Assembly (NCBI GenBank): GCA_003427395.1
Contig: BFEA01000022.1
Location: 2,600,968-2,622,354 of the forward strand
From: Chara braunii
Taxonomy: Eukaryota > Streptophyta > Charophyceae > Charales > Characeae
DNA length: 21,387 nt
Direction: 5' to 3'
Part shown: positions 1 to 8,704 of the stretch, one piece after another
Layout: each line of letters starts with the position of its first letter
Numbering within the stretch: position 1 is the first letter of the stretch
Program-made: the position numbers and the translations under genes
Notes under the pieces: generated by a model
The model's database searches: none
What the model was told of the DNA's origin: nothing
The model's input: the letters and a program-made list of their open reading frames with translations, nothing else

Positions 1-535
1 TGGCTATGGTGGCAGCCATCTTCATCACCTTGGTGGGCGCTGCAGCAGGGAGTCCCCAGCTGGGGAGAGCTACACCAAGAAGCTTCGGGGCAGGGTCAGG
101 CATGGCGGCCTGAGCTAGAGCAGCCATAGCTGCTTTGGGTTGTCCTTTGGGCATCTGGGCAAGGCCTAGTAGTCCGCCATAGCCTCGGCCTATGAGACTG
201 AAGAGTGGGGAGGCGGCCATGGCTATGGTGGACCTCAAGTGATACCTGTAGTAGAAGAGGGACTCGGACATTGATTCTGGATCAGTCATTCAACATTGTA
301 TTATTATTTCTTGTATGAATAAGAGAAGGGGGAGATAAGGAGGAGGAGATTGTTGGGCGAAGAAGAAGAGTCTTGTCACTGTCTTTGCTTGTGTGCATCT
401 TCTTCTTCTTCTTTCTTACTTCTTCTTCTTCTAATCCTCTCTCTCTCCTCTCAAGTTCATTCATTTCTTTTTGCAATTGGATGGAATTGTACTTTCCGGT
501 GGATGTGAATCTCGAAATTGGCCAGGGTCATAACA
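1..535 (+). repeat. 5' LTR of element A, 3' portion only
   Basis: This matches 8863-9403 of the 3' LTR at about 97%. It ends in CATAACA at 529-535, just before the PBS. It includes a TTC-rich pyrimidine tract (about 395-432) that differs in length between the two LTRs, and an AATAAG hexamer at 318-323 that may serve as polyadenylation signal. The left part (U3 and probable promoter) lies outside the window. Confidence 0.92.
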
Positions 536-536
536 T

Positions 537-548
537 TGGTATCAGAGC
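537..548 (+). other. Primer-binding site, initiator-Met tRNA type
   Basis: TGGTATCAGAGC lies one base after the LTR end. This is the usual plant retrotransposon PBS, complementary to the 3' end of initiator methionine tRNA, where minus-strand DNA synthesis is primed. In element B the first bases are changed (CAGTATCAGAGC). Confidence 0.9.
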
Positions 549-582
549 AGATTCTACTTGCTGGTGAGAGTTGACTTTGCTG

Positions 583-628
583 CCCTAACCCTAACCTAAG
601 TGGTTGAGGGCAACACTTAGGGTTAGGG
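583..628 (+). other. Leader hairpin of telomere-like repeats, element A
   Basis: CCCTAACCCTAA (583-594) is the exact reverse complement of TTAGGGTTAGGG (617-628), a 12-bp stem around a 22-nt loop, 35 bases past the PBS. Element B has an equivalent stem at the same place (14588-14597 with 14623-14632). The position suits a dimerisation or packaging structure of the genomic RNA, but that role is inferred. The telomere-like sequence may be coincidence. Confidence 0.6.
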
Positions 629-1077
629 TTGGTTGGTTGAGGGAAGTGGGGCAGCGTGGCTAAGGGAAGCTGCCCCACCTGGTTAGGTTATGTGGGGTCA
701 ACATAGAACCTAACTAGGTTGCTTGAGAGTGAGATTAGGGTGGCGAGACATTTTGAGGAGACTTCATGCGGCGATTTGAGAGAGGCGACAGTGAGAGGCA
801 CTCACACCTGGAATCTGATTCAAGGGAGACACTTGGCAACTTGAGGGCTGCCCTAAAGTAGGCGAGCTTGAGGGTCAGCGGCCACTCAGCATCTACGGAT
901 TGCAAGTTGCTACTTTGTTCTTCAGCATCGATGGGGGATCCAGCGTTGCACTTTGGTGTTGGAGTCAGACCCTCCTAGGAGATAGGACACTAGTGTAGGG
1001 GTAGCGTTAGAGGGGTCAGGAGGACCACATGAGAGGGGGGGTGAGTTCTATTCATCTCGAAGCTCAAGGCCACTCAG

Positions 1078-1838
1078 GTAAGTGTCGTGCACCTACGGGA
1101 TGCCCATGTATGTGTGTATGGTATTGATTGTCCTGCTGGGGTACTCTGGGTTTCTTTTCCTACTCCTCTGTGGTCTTGATTGTATGACTGAATGCATGTG
1201 ATCTACCTACTCACCTAATGGATGGAAAACGAAGTATCTTGACTTAAATGCCGAGTCTTTCTACAGTGCTTTGTCTTTTCATCTCTGGACGGTTATAGTC
1301 TGTAGGTTCTGCCAGAAGTTGAAATGTCATTTTTCGGTGCAGTAGAGACTGAACTAAGTCCATGTGGAACTCCTCTTGGTTGGAACCTGATTGAGACCTA
1401 CGTGGGACCCCCGGGACCCAGCGGGACCTGGCCCAAACAAGAAGAGCCTCTAGACCCAAATCGGTTAGGCATTGACCTCTTATCTTCTTGAATGGGATAC
1501 GGAGTTCATTCTTCTTGGATTAGGACACCCACTGCCGAGGGGATCTTGGCTGAGACGTTTCGCATGTCTTCTGATTGCACTGTCCGTGGCTTGACTCACA
1601 CCCTGTACACCACTCAATTCTCCATTGTTGCATTTAGTTACTCGTTGTCTGATTTGCTGTACGGTCACGGAGCTGGTCAGACTGGACTTGAGAGGACCTC
1701 GTATGCAGTCTGATCAAACTGGGTCGCTGGATCAGACCTCTCATTTGAAGTTGTTTGTTTTTCTTTTGTTGCTCTTTACTTCCAAATGAAAAGCCGCTCT
1801 AGCTAGGAGTTCTACCTTCTCTTCTCTGAGCTTTTCAG
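1078..1838 (+). other. Probable 5'-UTR intron of element A
   Basis: A near-perfect donor, CTCAG|GTAAGTG, lies at 1073-1084. A good acceptor, a CT-rich run followed by CTTTTCAG, ends at 1838, only 24 bases before the gag ATG. Element B keeps both sites at the same positions (15066 and 15814), giving introns of 761 and 749 nt. Splicing would remove most of the leader and its upstream ATGs. No coding sequence is recognisable inside. Splicing is inferred from sequence only. Confidence 0.55.
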
Positions 1839-1862
1839 TTTGTTTCTCCGAGTTCATTTCCG

Positions 1863-3686
1863 ATGCCCGTGGAGACTCGCAGCCAGAAAGAAGAGAGAGA
1901 GAGGAGGGAGAGAGAAAAGGGAGAGAGGGAAAGTGATCGTATGAAGTGGGCAAGGACTGGGAAAAGGAGTATTCGTCAAAGTGAGAGGGGGAGTGAACCT
2001 CTTGAGAGTCAAATTGATTCTTTTGCTGACTGGCGACTCTCTGACCCACCTGTCCATACTGACAATCCAATAATTTTGTTAGATGCAGCCAATGATGCGG
2101 AAAAAACATATCTGCAAGCACTCCTAGATAGTGCAATCAAAAGGGAACAGGAGGAAGAGAAGGGGAGGAAGGAGACATTGTTGAGAAGGCAAGTGGCCAT
2201 TCTAGAGACTGTTCCCTCACTGCCTGAAGATCAGTGTGGGAAACAGTTTCAGTTTATACTCACCGCCCTTGTTCAAGTCAGGAACCTTGAGGATCATACC
2301 ACTCAGATCGCTGAAGTCTTTGCAAAGTTGCAGACACTTCAAGATGATCTGACTGATATGACCCGCAAGTACCATGAATTGACAAAGGAGGTGGCTGAGC
2401 TGCGACAAGCCCAAGTGGCCAACCCTCTTCCTCTACCCCCTGGATCTGAAGCTGCAATCGAAACTACCTATGCCCCTCTTACTGTATTTTCTTCCTCGAA
2501 TGTGTTGGCAACCCCCTCGGGACTGGCAACAGGTGCAGATTCCACTGTTGCTGTGACAAGCAATGAGGCTGGAACTTCTGCAACTGCTGCAGCCCCAAGA
2601 TGGGAACCAGCAGGTGCTGGTCCCAGCTACGCCGGTCCCTATGTGGATCGTAAGGCGGTTCAAATACCGTCTAAGAACGGCGGTAAAGAAGACATTGAAT
2701 CCTGGATCAGCTCCATTAGGGCATATTTCGAGATTCTGGGGACTCAACCTGAGAACCAGTCCGTGATCATGGGAATGAATGTCGAACCGGTCGTGCGGGG
2801 CTTCTTAGAGGTCCAGGCTACGTGAGCTGGGATTCCTAAAATTCAACTAACCAAATGGCTTAAGGCCACCCCGGTTGCCTCCCTCGAGGAACTCCTCATA
2901 TCACAATCCCTGGATCCACATGCTGCAGCAAGGGCAAGAATTGAACTTGACAAAATCAAGCGCAGCAAGTGGACGGGCTCCATGAAAAACCTGCAGACCT
3001 ATCTTAGTAAGATGTTTGCTACACCTGGATTGGAACTAACTACTCAATCTTGCTTGGATGTGGTCAAGGGCACGGTTCCCACTAACTTTACTAATCGCCT
3101 GGGCAGGGACTTCATTGGTTGCATTGACTGGTTCACCTTGATGACGGACATAGTCAATCTTGAGGCTGTAGACCTCGTCGCCACAACATGCAGCAAAAAG
3201 CCCATAGGCGGCAGACGGTTCAAAGGCAACAACCGTTTTGTTGTGCATGACCTGTTGGAGGCCGAAGAAGAAGCCGATGCAGATGACCCTACTCTTGGTG
3301 ACGACCAAGAACAGGACTCTGATACAGCTGGTTCTTCAACCCATGAGTCTAATGCAAACAAAGAAGAAGAAAAATTTACTGCCTTTAAAAAGACTGCCAA
3401 TACAAAGGGGCCAAATCGGAGTGCAGGGAAGAACTATGTCCAACTTCCCAAGGGAGTCAAGATCCCACCTAAACCGGAGGATGCAACTACTAAACCTTGG
3501 GTTGACCTCCGGATTACTGAAAATGACTGGCGGGGTAGACTCAAGAAGGNGGTATGCCTGCATTGCCAAAAACCAAACCATAAGGTACAAGACTGTTATA
3601 GGCTGCAACAGGGGAGATTGAATCTGAGGCAGATCAGCAGTCCTCCCTTGAAGCCCAAACATTTGCTGAACACAAGGCTGAGGTGA
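1863..3686 (+). pseudogene. gag polyprotein of element A, one internal stop
   Basis: Gag forms the particle shell and binds the element's RNA. One frame runs from the ATG at 1863 to TGA at 3684-3686, broken only by a TGA at 2823-2825. The N-terminus begins MPVETRSQ and is rich in Arg/Glu (coiled-coil-like). A heptad-like stretch covers about residues 130-180, then an Ala/Ser/Thr-rich linker, then the capsid-like region starting around residue 260 (WISSIRAYFEILG). Near the end is a complete CCHC zinc knuckle, CLHCQKPNHKVQDC (C-x2-C-x4-H-x4-C). The start is supported by element B, which begins MPASTRSQ at the same place. Base 3550 is an N, leaving one residue before the knuckle undefined. The pol frame overlaps the last 85 bases in the -1 frame. 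Confidence 0.88.
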
Positions 3687-4585
3687 GGAATGTTTTGTAT
3701 GTCGAGCCTTGGAAGGAGTCTGGGACGGTCGACTTTCACTACCACTTGGAGCATTGGGCTGAGATGAAACAGAAGCGTGCCCAAGGGACGGTGAAGTTGA
3801 TCTTCTTCAAACTTCTCATAAACCACCGCTATTTCCGTGTGTTGGTTGACTGTGGTGCTACGGCTAACTTTATGTGACCTCACGGGATACGCAAGGTGGG
3901 CTTGGGGATGAAGCAAGTGGCCTTGCAGAACCCTTGCCGAACCCAAGTTGGCAACAAAGAAGTTGTCTCTTCTACGCATGCAGTCAAAGGTGTGCGCACT
4001 ACCTTTGACAAGGACAAAACTGTTACACATGCGTTGAACTTCTATGTTCTTGACAAGTGCCCCTTCGACGCTGTCCTTGGCTTGGGCTGGCTGCAGTCCC
4101 AATGCGAATCGACCAAGTGGAAGGAGTCACTTTTCATGATCAAAGATGCTAGAGGGAACGAGCTTCCTGTCCTTTTGGATGAGAAGCACGAGTCCCCAGT
4201 GACTTTTCTAAATGCAATGCAATTCTGCAAGAAATGGCGCAAGCACAAGGAGGAAGAACAATTGTATGTTGCCTTTGTTCGTCCTACCCATGTGCCATCT
4301 ACTTTTGCGGCTACTACCACTACTACTTCGATTAGTGATCCTACTTCTAGTACTTCTACTTCTAGCACCTCTATTTTTCTACCCTCTAATGGTTCAAATG
4401 TTCCTACTTCAAGTTCGGTCATCTCTATACGCGACCTACGACCGGATCTAGGTGATCCCTTTGTTGATCCCCCACCCCCACCTGTCCCACCAGACATCCA
4501 AACCCTCCTCGATCGGTTTTCGGAAGTTCTGGCCGCGCCACGTGGAGTCCCCACGCGACCGGTCCAACACCATCGAGTTGGTTGA
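3602..4585 (+). pseudogene. pol, aspartic protease and linker (element A)
   Basis: This is the first part of pol, read in the -1 frame relative to gag and open from 3602. It continues EPWKESG, then a protease-like core (KLIFFKLLINHRYFRVLVDCGATANF), here given by its parts: hydrophobic strand, then LVDCGATANF at about 3844-3873 where the family has D-S/T-G. A TGA at 3875-3877 interrupts just after the active-site loop. Downstream is the second protease half, with a flap-like region and the ALNFYVLDKCPFDAVLGLGW block typical of Ty3/gypsy retropepsins. A Ser/Thr/Pro-rich linker (about 4290-4480) leads to RT. The reading frame is lost around 4563-4570 by a net 2-base deletion relative to element B. 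The Cys in the active-site triplet is shared by element B, so it is not a private mutation. Confidence 0.8.
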
Positions 4586-5576
4586 AGGTGTTGTTCCTCC
4601 AAAGGGCTGCGTATACGGAATGAGACCCGGTGAGTTGGAGAAACTCCGGCAAAAGATTGATGAGATGATTGACAAGGGGTCGATTAAGCCTAGCGAATCT
4701 GAATTTGGTACTCCTGTGTTGTTTGTTCCAAAGAAAGGAGGCAAACTCCGCATGTGTATTGACTATCACGGACTAAACCGCATCACAAGAAAGAATGCCT
4801 ATTCATTGCCTCGTATAGATGATTTGCTTGATGTCGCATGTGGGTGCAAGGTCTTCTCCAAGATCGATTTTAAGTCTGGCTACCACCAGATTGAAGTCGA
4901 TCTTGCGGACCAGCACAAGACCGTGTTCAAAACACGCGATGGGCTTTACGAGTTTACTGCAATGCCCTTCGGTCTCACGAACGCACCGACCACCTTCCAA
5001 AGCCTCGTGGACAAAGTTATCCGCGAACAGATTGGCCGGTTCATGGTGGTCTACCTCGATGACATACTAATCTTCAGCAAGTCCATGGAGGAACACCTCA
5101 AGCACCTTGAGGAAGTCATGACCATCCTCAAGAAAACGCAACTCCATCTCAACTTAGAGAAATCTTAGTTCGGGAAGGATATCGTCATCTATCTTGGTCA
5201 TCGGTTGTCTGCTGCAGGCCTGGAGCCTGAGGCAACCAAGGTTGAGGTCATACGCGATCGGCCTCAACCCGCGAACATTTGCGAACTGCGTTCTTTTCTT
5301 GGCCTCGCGTCATACTATCGGAAGTTTGTGCCCTGCTTCTCTATTGTTGCTCATCCATTGTCGCGGTTGACCAGTAAAAATGTTCCCTATTCTTGGGACG
5401 CCGCGTGCACAAATGCCTTCCAAGCTTTAAAGGAAGCCTTGGTAAGTCACCCAGTACTCCGCATTGCAGATCCCAAACTGACGTTCGTAGTCACTACGGA
5501 TGCGAGCTAGTACGGAATCGGCGCAGTGCTGCAGCCAGACGACGGCGATGGCTTGCGGCCACTCGAGTACTACAGC
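4566..5576 (+). pseudogene. pol, reverse transcriptase and start of RNase H (element A)
   Basis: RT copies the element's RNA into DNA inside the particle. Motifs in order are [54 protein letters not shown] (catalytic Asp), [13 protein letters not shown] and VVYLDDILIFS (about 5050-5082), where YLDD carries the two catalytic aspartates. The thumb and connection follow (SAAGLEPEATK, LRSFLGLASYYRKFV), then the RNase H start ending in VVTTDAS. TAG stops at 5166-5168 and 5508-5510 replace a Glu and a Leu codon kept in element B. Homology to element B stops at 5576 in the middle of RNase H, where the antisense segment begins. The catalytic part of RT is intact, but upstream frame breaks would prevent its synthesis. 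Confidence 0.92.
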
Positions 5577-6240
5577 TTGGGTTAATGCCAAACTTCTGTT
5601 TGAATACATTAGTAAGGATACCACGAATGATCTGTTGACCACACTGCTGGCTAATGGTCTTAACACCATTATTGAAGTCAATTAGTTCTTCTAGCGAGCA
5701 AGCATACAAATCCTTCCTCTTCCAGGGAGCACACAAAAGGGCAATAAGGTGGGCTTTCATCAGATCAGACTTAGTCTGGGTTCTACGTAATTGAGTAATG
5801 GACCAACAACCCCCTGCTTCAATTAAGGTCTTGGCGTCTCTCAACAACATTTTACTACCATCACACTCAATCTTAGAAAAGCCAAACAACAAAGTCACCA
5901 AACGCCACGCTTTTAACCAGCGGCATCCTGGCTTATTACTAATACTCACAGGAGTGCGGCTTTTCTGCTTACCCAGCAGTTTGAGAATTCTCAGTAGGTC
6001 TGGTTCTTGGCAGATCTCAATATCAGGACAGTCAAAAAACAAAGGTTCGGATATGGCAACCAGGGGCGGCCTACAACCAGAACGCTTCCTCCCCCGATCC
6101 TTTCGAGAGGACTTAGCCAGCCTACGACCAATTGAGTTCAAGCCTGGGTTATGACTCTAAATAATCTTAGGTTCAATACCCTCGATAGCAAGAGAAGCTC
6201 CGAACCAGATAGGAATTGGAACATAGTACTCGGTGTTGGG
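5577..6240 (-). pseudogene. Continuation of the GIY-YIG protein, unknown domain
   Basis: After an AT-rich interruption the protein appears to resume leftward from 6240 with [15 protein letters not shown]. It passes a TAG (complement of 6157-6159) and runs on with HNPGLNSIGRRL, a basic KSSRKDRGRKRSG patch and a region with KAHLIALLCAPW and DLYACSLEELIDF. It stops matching anything at 5577, where antisense gypsy sequence begins. I do not recognise a named domain. The Leu-rich part before the break could be the linker ahead of an RT, which would be consistent with an element cut before its RT. There are no catalytic RT motifs in any frame here. Confidence 0.45.
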
Positions 6241-6415
6241 CAAATTCTATTTTCATACTACCAAAAAACGAAATTATGTTTTCGCCAGAATTTGCCACTC
6301 CAAGAATGATGAAACTAATACCCATTTTGTTTAGTGCTATGGGCGCATTTTTGGCGTATCGTGTTAATTTTTGTGCAAATCATTTTACATATGTTTTGAA
6401 AACTAGTACACTAGG
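6239..6415 (-). other. AT-rich interruption with a foldback
   Basis: Between the GIY-YIG module and the next coding stretch the DNA becomes AT-rich and full of stops in all minus frames. GGCAAATTCT (6239-6248) is the exact reverse complement of AGAATTTGCC (6287-6296). This could be a small foldback insertion, an intron remnant or decayed spacer. No target duplication is evident. Confidence 0.35.
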
Positions 6416-6454
6416 CTTTGTTTATGAATGGAAGCCCACACTAGTGTCTCAAAA

Positions 6455-7570
6455 TCAATCGAGCAAGCTCACAGGTCGCCTTGGTTTCAATGCCTGTAGC
6501 CTTCGTGTCGCCACGAAGTTGCTACCAGTTTTTACAGCCCTGCAGTGCTCAGACCACCTCTCCCTCAATGGGCGGATGGTCTTCCCGACGTACACCAACT
6601 TAAAATCAATTGACATAAGTGCATACACACAACAACGACCATCAAGCAAGTCGCCCCACTCTTCATTAGTCATGCGTAGCCAGAAGGGTAAGTATGCCCG
6701 TCCCCACGCTATATCCCCCCTTAGGCAAGCCAACAATACAATCAAGACCTGGATCTTATCAATCAGCGACTGCAGAGTACTGTCAACGGAGCATCGCAGG
6801 GTCCGAATGCGCCTCGATGCTCTTTTTAAGGAGCGAAGGCTCCCTAATCAGTTCCCCGAAATTGAGTCACCACCCTTCTCGTTACAAGACTCTGGATTAT
6901 CAATGTTCCTCCCAGTCGTCTTGTGAGAAGGTTCAACACCTTTATTCCCGATGTTAGCCCCATTCGGGGCGTTACCATTCAATTGGTCCGCGTACTCTTG
7001 CAGATCCAACCTCGCCAATTCCCATGCCGCTGGTTCCTTACGAAAGTAAGAGATTTCTCTTTGCTTGCATAGTTCCTGCACCCTGGTGTAGTGCAGGGAC
7101 ATGTAAAAGTCATGCCACATCTTCATGTACACGGCCAAACCGCCCACGTCAACCTCGTCTTCATCATGGTCTGGAGTGTTGACAACAACGTCCACATCTT
7201 CAGTGTCCTCTTCCTCCATTCCATGCTCCATGACAAGTGGTCTTTCAGGATCCACCACCGGTTGCTTGCCTTTCACTTCAGCAAGACTTTGCGTGATCGC
7301 GGCCAGCATTCTCTTCACCTCAGATAAGTCACTGCTCTTCTCCAGCTTTTCACTCAAGTTCTGCCGCACTTGACCAACATCGGTGTCTTCCTCGTCGGAG
7401 GAAATTTCAACTCGGTGAGATCGCCCTTTCGAACTTCCTCTCGATTGGGACTTCGCATTGTTGGCTGGCGTAACAGCAGCAGGCGCCGCAGCAGCACCAC
7501 GCTTTCGCTTTTCCCTACTCGCCTCCTTCTTATCCTTCTCGAGGGCAGCCTTCTCAGCTCTTAGTCGCAT
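6455..7570 (-). pseudogene. Charged N-terminal domain plus GIY-YIG endonuclease, one stop
   Basis: Read leftward from 7570, the frame starts MRLRAEKAALEKDKKEASRE, a Lys/Glu/Arg coiled-coil-like stretch that looks cut at its beginning. A basic AAAAPAAV region and an acidic SSDEEDTD patch follow, then another acidic run (EEEDTEDVDVV). About residue 150 begins a Trp/Tyr-containing region (YMKMWHDFYMSLHY). A TGA at 6848-6850 breaks the frame, which reopens in the same phase into the GIY-YIG module: CVYAL, then VYVGKT ten residues on, then [10 protein letters not shown] with the expected catalytic Arg. GIY-YIG nucleases nick DNA, and in Penelope-like elements they prime target-site reverse transcription. 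The frame ends at 6455. The conserved downstream Glu/Asn cannot be placed, so activity is unlikely. It could instead be a captured host nuclease. Confidence 0.65.
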
Positions 7571-7574
7571 TAGC

Positions 7575-8093
7575 TATGTCTGGGTCAAGATGTCTGAATT
7601 CTCAGAAGAAGAGGGAGTCTCACGCAAACTCCTCCCTCTCTATTATGGGCCCTAGGAAGTTTTGGATGTGATTGGTGAAGATCACTTTGGCCCTTCGTAT
7701 GTCATTGATGTGCCTGCCCATCTGCGCACATACCCCGTGTTCCACTCATCCAAACTGTACCTCCACCATGGTGCTAAGACATTCGATTATCGCGAAGATA
7801 TGATCCCTCGCGCGATCAAAGGCGGGCACGAGATAAACAGGATCAAACAACACGTAGGGAAGGGATGCAACAGACAGTACCAGGTTCACTTTATGTACGC
7901 AGTGCACCACGTGTTGTCAAAGCATATGAGTGACAAATCGTCACTAGCGCTGTACCTAAGATCTCTGCAAAGCTCACTGCAACAGAGTACTCTAGGAATC
8001 CCTTTGCCTTGCTCGCTTACGATGCATTTGTCGAGGACTCAGAGTGAGTTACTTGCTCGAAGGGACCTCGCTCTTGAGGGGGGGGTAGTGTGA
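7575..8093 (+). pseudogene. pol, integrase C-terminal end (element A)
   Basis: The frame resumes with YVWVKMSEFSEEEGVSRKLL, then LYYGP and, after a TAG at 7653-7655, EVLDVIGEDHFGPSYVID, PAHLRTYPVFHSSKLYL. This is the small beta-barrel at the integrase C-terminus of Ty3/gypsy elements, with the GPF-like block (the stop replaces the aromatic residue) and the YPVFH-S-L block. A tail of about 60 residues (HEINRIKQHVGKGCNRQYQV) resembles a reduced chromo-like end, though I cannot confirm a chromodomain. The HHCC finger and the DDE catalytic core are absent, lost with the antisense replacement. The frame runs through the polypurine tract and stops on the TGA at 8091-8093 inside the first bases of the LTR. 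Confidence 0.8.
8076..8085 (+). other. Polypurine tract of element A
   Basis: GAGGGGGGGG lies three bases before the 3' LTR. Such a tract survives RNase H and primes plus-strand synthesis. It also codes for the last residues of the pol frame. Confidence 0.8.
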
Positions 8094-8209
8094 TGAACCG
8101 TCCATACATGGACCGAAACACACAGCTGATTTCTGAGTTTTGCCCATAGACTGAATGCCCTGCTGAGTTTCCCGCTTGCTACTAAGTCTATGTGTGCACG
8201 CTTGCTGGA

Positions 8210-8335
8210 CTGCATGTCTGTCTAAATGCTGGATGGCTTGCGTGTGTGTGTGACCGTGCCTGTCTGAGTGTTGGTTGGCCTGGGTGTGTGTGTGACCGTG
8301 CCTGTCTGAGTGCTGGTTGGCATGAGTATGTGTGT
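8210..8335 (+). repeat. 42-bp GT-rich tandem repeat in U3
   Basis: About three copies of a 42-bp unit containing GTGCCTGTCTGAGTG and a (GT)n run are present. Element B's LTR has little more than one copy (about 13620-13670), so copy number changed after the two lineages split. The location in U3 would suit an enhancer-like array, but this is inferred. Confidence 0.7.
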
Positions 8336-8696
8336 GGCCCATCACGGCACTTGCTCGTTCGTTGGGCCCTCTGGGCCGATACTTACCTGTGGTCGTGACA
8401 TTGAGGGGTTGCAGCGGGGAAAAACACTCAAGTAGCGGGTAGGCCGGTACCGCACCTGGAAGGGGTAGATGTGCAGGTACCGGAGGCCGAGCAGAAGAAG
8501 ACAAAAGTGGCATTTTTTTAGAGGCCCAGTAGTTGTAGGTAGGTCTAGGCGGATATCAGTCCAACCAGTCTGGGTCTAGGGCTTGTAACGGGCAGTATCA
8601 AAGTCTGCAATGATGTTTCCCTCCGAAAGGGAGGAGGTACCAGTTGCTTGGGAGGCAGAGCGGCTTGAAGTCACCGCCCAAGAGGCAAAGCAGGCC

Positions 8697-8704
8697 GCTA
8701 TATC
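8697..8704 (+). promoter_or_regulatory. Candidate TATA box of the LTR
   Basis: GCTATATC occurs about 610 bases into the LTR and is kept in element B at 13742-13749 within an otherwise drifting context. A possible polyadenylation hexamer, AATAAG, lies at 9180-9185, which would put R between them. No experimental support. Confidence 0.3.

Larger units (their letters stand above)
549..1862 (+). other. Untranslated leader of element A, no gene
   Basis: These 1.3 kb between PBS and gag ATG hold short chance ORFs only. The sequence is recognisably homologous to 14551-15835 of element B through most of its length, so it is an ancestral leader. Apart from the telomere-like hairpin and the intron signals, a weaker inverted repeat (TCATTTG 1741-1747 with CAAATGA 1783-1789) lies near the acceptor. 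Confidence 0.8.
5577..7574 (-). mobile_element. Antisense segment with GIY-YIG domain, probable Penelope-like element fragment
   Basis: Gypsy homology stops at 5576 within RNase H and resumes about 7575 in the integrase C-terminal region. The 2.0 kb between code on the opposite strand for a charged N-terminal region, a GIY-YIG nuclease domain and a further region without RT motifs. Penelope-like elements join RT to GIY-YIG, and the Chlamys/Naiad types known from green algae and protists carry GIY-YIG at the N-terminus ahead of RT. A 5' fragment of that kind fits, but the RT is absent so the assignment is inferred. I see no target duplication or poly-A, and both ends look truncated. About 1.5 kb or more of gypsy sequence is missing, so this is a replacement rather than a simple insertion. 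Confidence 0.6.

Noticed and set aside
583-628. Interstitial telomere or healed chromosome end
   Set aside because: Only two repeats per arm, arranged as an inverted repeat at a fixed position in both retrotransposon leaders.
1244-1713. Short ORFs on both strands in the leader
   Set aside because: They lie in the probable intron, are not kept in the homologous leader of element B and show no motif.
3654-3660. CCCAAAC as a -1 frameshift heptamer in element A
   Set aside because: The gag frame reads CCC AAA C, which is the wrong phase for a -1 slip.
8049-8513. Minus-strand ORF with His-Thr/Gln repeats
   Set aside because: It is the antisense reading of the 42-bp GT-rich tandem repeat in the LTR, not a protein gene.
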